From Candidatus Eiseniibacteriota bacterium (GTDB lineage Bacteria; Eisenbacteria; RBG-16-71-46), in the NCBI GenBank assembly GCA_005893365.1, contig VBPB01000160.1, positions 1 to 7,035 of the forward strand: a stretch of DNA of 7,035 bases. The letters are read 5' to 3'. Below the pieces are notes generated by a model, which was not told the origin of the DNA, searched no databases, and saw nothing but the letters and a program-made list of their open reading frames with translations. The position numbers were made by a program, and so were the translations under genes. This document shows, piece after piece, positions 5,684 through 7,035 of the stretch (positions are counted from its first letter, which is position 1; each line of letters opens with the position of its first letter).

Positions 5684-7035
5684 TCACAGCCGCACGGACC
5701 AGCCCCCGCCCAGGCTCACGAAGCCCCCTTTGAGGAGGGTGGCGCGAGCCTTGAATCCCAGGGGTCCGCTGATCGCCAACCCGGCATTCCACTTCTCGGT
5801 GTCGTACTCCACCGCCACGGCGAGCGGGCGCCATACGCTCGCCTCGGCGGCACCGAAGCCGCCATCGAGCGTGCGGTGGTCCACCGTCGAGAAGACCCGG
5901 GGGGCGTAGTCCACCGACACGCGCGCCGCCAGCCGTCGATACACGAAGGGCATGCCGGTGACGATGTAGGTGGAGTGGAAGCGCCGCGTCCCGGCGATGT
6001 CCTCCGCGCCGACCGAGAGTCCCGGGCGCCCCGGCTTCGGCGTGAGGATCTCGATCCTCCCGCTCAGCATCCGGTCGGTGTCGGTGACCTGAGAGGTCGG
6101 GATGTCCTGCGTGAAGGCGTGCAGGCCGGGGATCGCGGTCCAGCGCACGCCGGCCTCGAAGTGCGGCAGGAAGCCGAGGGCGGCGTAGTAGACGTCGTTG
6201 CGATGGATGCCGCGATGATCGTAGGCGGCGCCCCTCGGGATCTGGTTGTAGCCCACCTCCAGCATCCGCTCGGTGATGACGCCGCACCACGGCGTGTTGA
6301 TGAACCCGGTCATCCCGGTGAGCGAGACGCGGTCCGGCTCGGCGGCGGGCGGAGTCTGGGCGTCCCAGCCGCGCGCGGCGCGGTACCGGTAGGCGTTGGC
6401 CGTGAGGCTCGGCAGGTTGAGCTGACGCAGGAGGTCCTCGCGCGAGGCGACCCCGCGCAGGTTGCGTCCGACCGACCCGGCCTGGTCCGTGTAGTCGAGT
6501 CCGATCCGGTCGACCGGGAACACGCGCAACGGCAGGCCCGGCGGATGGGTCACGGCGTGGCGGCGCACGGCCGGCGCCATCGGGAACAGGACCCGGATGC
6601 CGCTCGCGTTGAGGCCCGAGGTGCGCTGATAGAAGAAGGCGATGTCCATGTCGCCGAAGGCGCGGCGCACCTCGAACTCGCCGCCCCGGTCGCCATCGAT
6701 GAACCGCACGCCGCGCACCCGCACCGCGCAGTCGATCACCGGCGGGCGCCAGGCGAGGCCGCCGAATCCGCTGAAGTGGCGGACCGACGAGTACTCGGCC
6801 CCGGTGCTGGGGAAGGCGATGAATCCGGTGAGGTCGGCCTGGGCGTCGAGCAGGAAGGTCCCGCCCTGGAGCGGGCGGGCCACGCCGAACGAGGCGCCGT
6901 AGCGGTTGTCGAAGAAGATGCCGGCGGTGCCCGAGACCAGGGCCACGCGCGGCAGCCAGGCGAACTGCTCCACCGTGACCGTCCCCGGGCGGACGCGGTC
7001 CAGGTCCGGCGAGAACGAGTCCGGGACGAACTCGT
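5684..7035 (-). CDS. YjbH-like outer-membrane beta-barrel protein (DUF940-type), N-terminus beyond window
   Basis: 449 residues are visible, with the frame open to the right edge. It resembles E. coli YjbH, an outer-membrane protein of the yjbEFGH exopolysaccharide locus. Visible residues about 29-130 (GTAGIFFDNRYG, then FSGFGGLAWRPP and FIDGDRGGEFEVRRAF) resemble the C-terminal barrel of YjbH as I remember it (GTADLWLTD, LTAYWTP, YLAGDKGGTLEIAKRF). Residues about 239-370 (TGMTGFINTPWCG, a D-R-x-L-S-G-R segment, VGAEDIAGTRRFHSTYIV) resemble its N-terminal part (GGVGLLQTPTAR, VGARDIGGTGLFDAEYLV). The order therefore looks swapped. Alternating hydrophobic/polar strands continue to the end, GGGWSVRL. 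A GTG at 6973 could start a shorter ORF, but it gives no signal peptide and the 20 codons upstream look protein-like (EFVPDSFSPDLDRV), so the true start and signal peptide are probably off-window. A role in exopolysaccharide export or the envelope is an inference; no polysaccharide gene is visible nearby. Confidence 0.75.
   Translation of the reverse strand, partial: EFVPDSFSPDLDRVRPGTVTVEQFAWLPRVALVSGTAGIFFDNRYGASFGVARPLQGGTFLLDAQADLTGFIAFPSTGAEYSSVRHFSGFGGLAWRPPVIDCAVRVRGVRFIDGDRGGEFEVRRAFGDMDIAFFYQRTSGLNASGIRVLFPMAPAVRRHAVTHPPGLPLRVFPVDRIGLDYTDQAGSVGRNLRGVASREDLLRQLNLPSLTANAYRYRAARGWDAQTPPAAEPDRVSLTGMTGFINTPWCGVITERMLEVGYNQIPRGAAYDHRGIHRNDVYYAALGFLPHFEAGVRWTAIPGLHAFTQDIPTSQVTDTDRMLSGRIEILTPKPGRPGLSVGAEDIAGTRRFHSTYIVTGMPFVYRRLAARVSVDYAPRVFSTVDHRTLDGGFGAAEASVWRPLAVAVEYDTEKWNAGLAISGPLGFKARATLLKGGFVSLGGGWSVRL

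Noticed and set aside
5628..6290. Minus-strand frame (220 residues) inside the YjbH-like gene
   Set aside because: Out-of-frame shadow of the YjbH-like coding region, Arg/Pro/Gly-rich. The in-frame product shows beta-barrel alternation and family-like motifs.
6953..6973. GTG at 6973 as the start of the YjbH-like gene
   Set aside because: No signal peptide would follow, and the frame stays open and protein-like to the window edge, so the gene is treated as partial.

Overview
The window is about 7 kb of very G+C-rich DNA (about 70% by eye) that is almost entirely coding, with AAG/GAG/CTG-type codon use. It encodes what looks like an outer-membrane beta-barrel, so the source is probably a diderm (Gram-negative) bacterium. 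The mix of genes and the many unfamiliar proteins would suit a high-GC, poorly cultured lineage such as Myxococcota, Gemmatimonadota or Eisenbacteria-like groups. That placement is a guess; no rRNA or other taxonomic marker is present. I see no tRNA, rRNA, CRISPR array, transposase or phage gene.

Layout. 1-1520 (-): an ABC-F type twin-ATPase, cut off at its C-terminus by the window edge. 1556-2677 (-): an M29-family metallo-aminopeptidase, 35 nt upstream of the ABC-F gene in the same direction and probably co-transcribed with it. 2678-2830: a divergent intergenic region with an A+T-richer patch, an operator-like inverted repeat and a -10-like hexamer. 2831-3916 (+): a Gfo/Idh/MocA-type NAD(P)-dependent oxidoreductase. 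3917-4079: an intergenic region with a candidate sigma70-type promoter and a leader hairpin. 4080-4808 (+): an unrecognised 242-residue soluble protein with a Cys-Asp-Cys-Cys motif. 4885-4986 (-): a 33-residue, extremely basic protein, converging on the previous gene. 5103-5558 (-): a 151-residue unrecognised protein with its own well-formed promoter. 5684-7035 (-): the C-terminal 449 residues of a YjbH-like outer-membrane protein that begins beyond the right edge.

How the genes relate. Only aminopeptidase/ABC-F looks like an operon. The others have separate promoter-like sequences or wide gaps, so this reads as ordinary chromosomal housekeeping and envelope genes rather than one dedicated pathway or an island. 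I found no support for a complete novel multi-gene system. The points most worth a second look are the tiny basic protein with a strong ribosome-binding site and a possible own promoter, the apparently swapped domain order in the YjbH-like barrel, and the uncharacterised CDCC protein.
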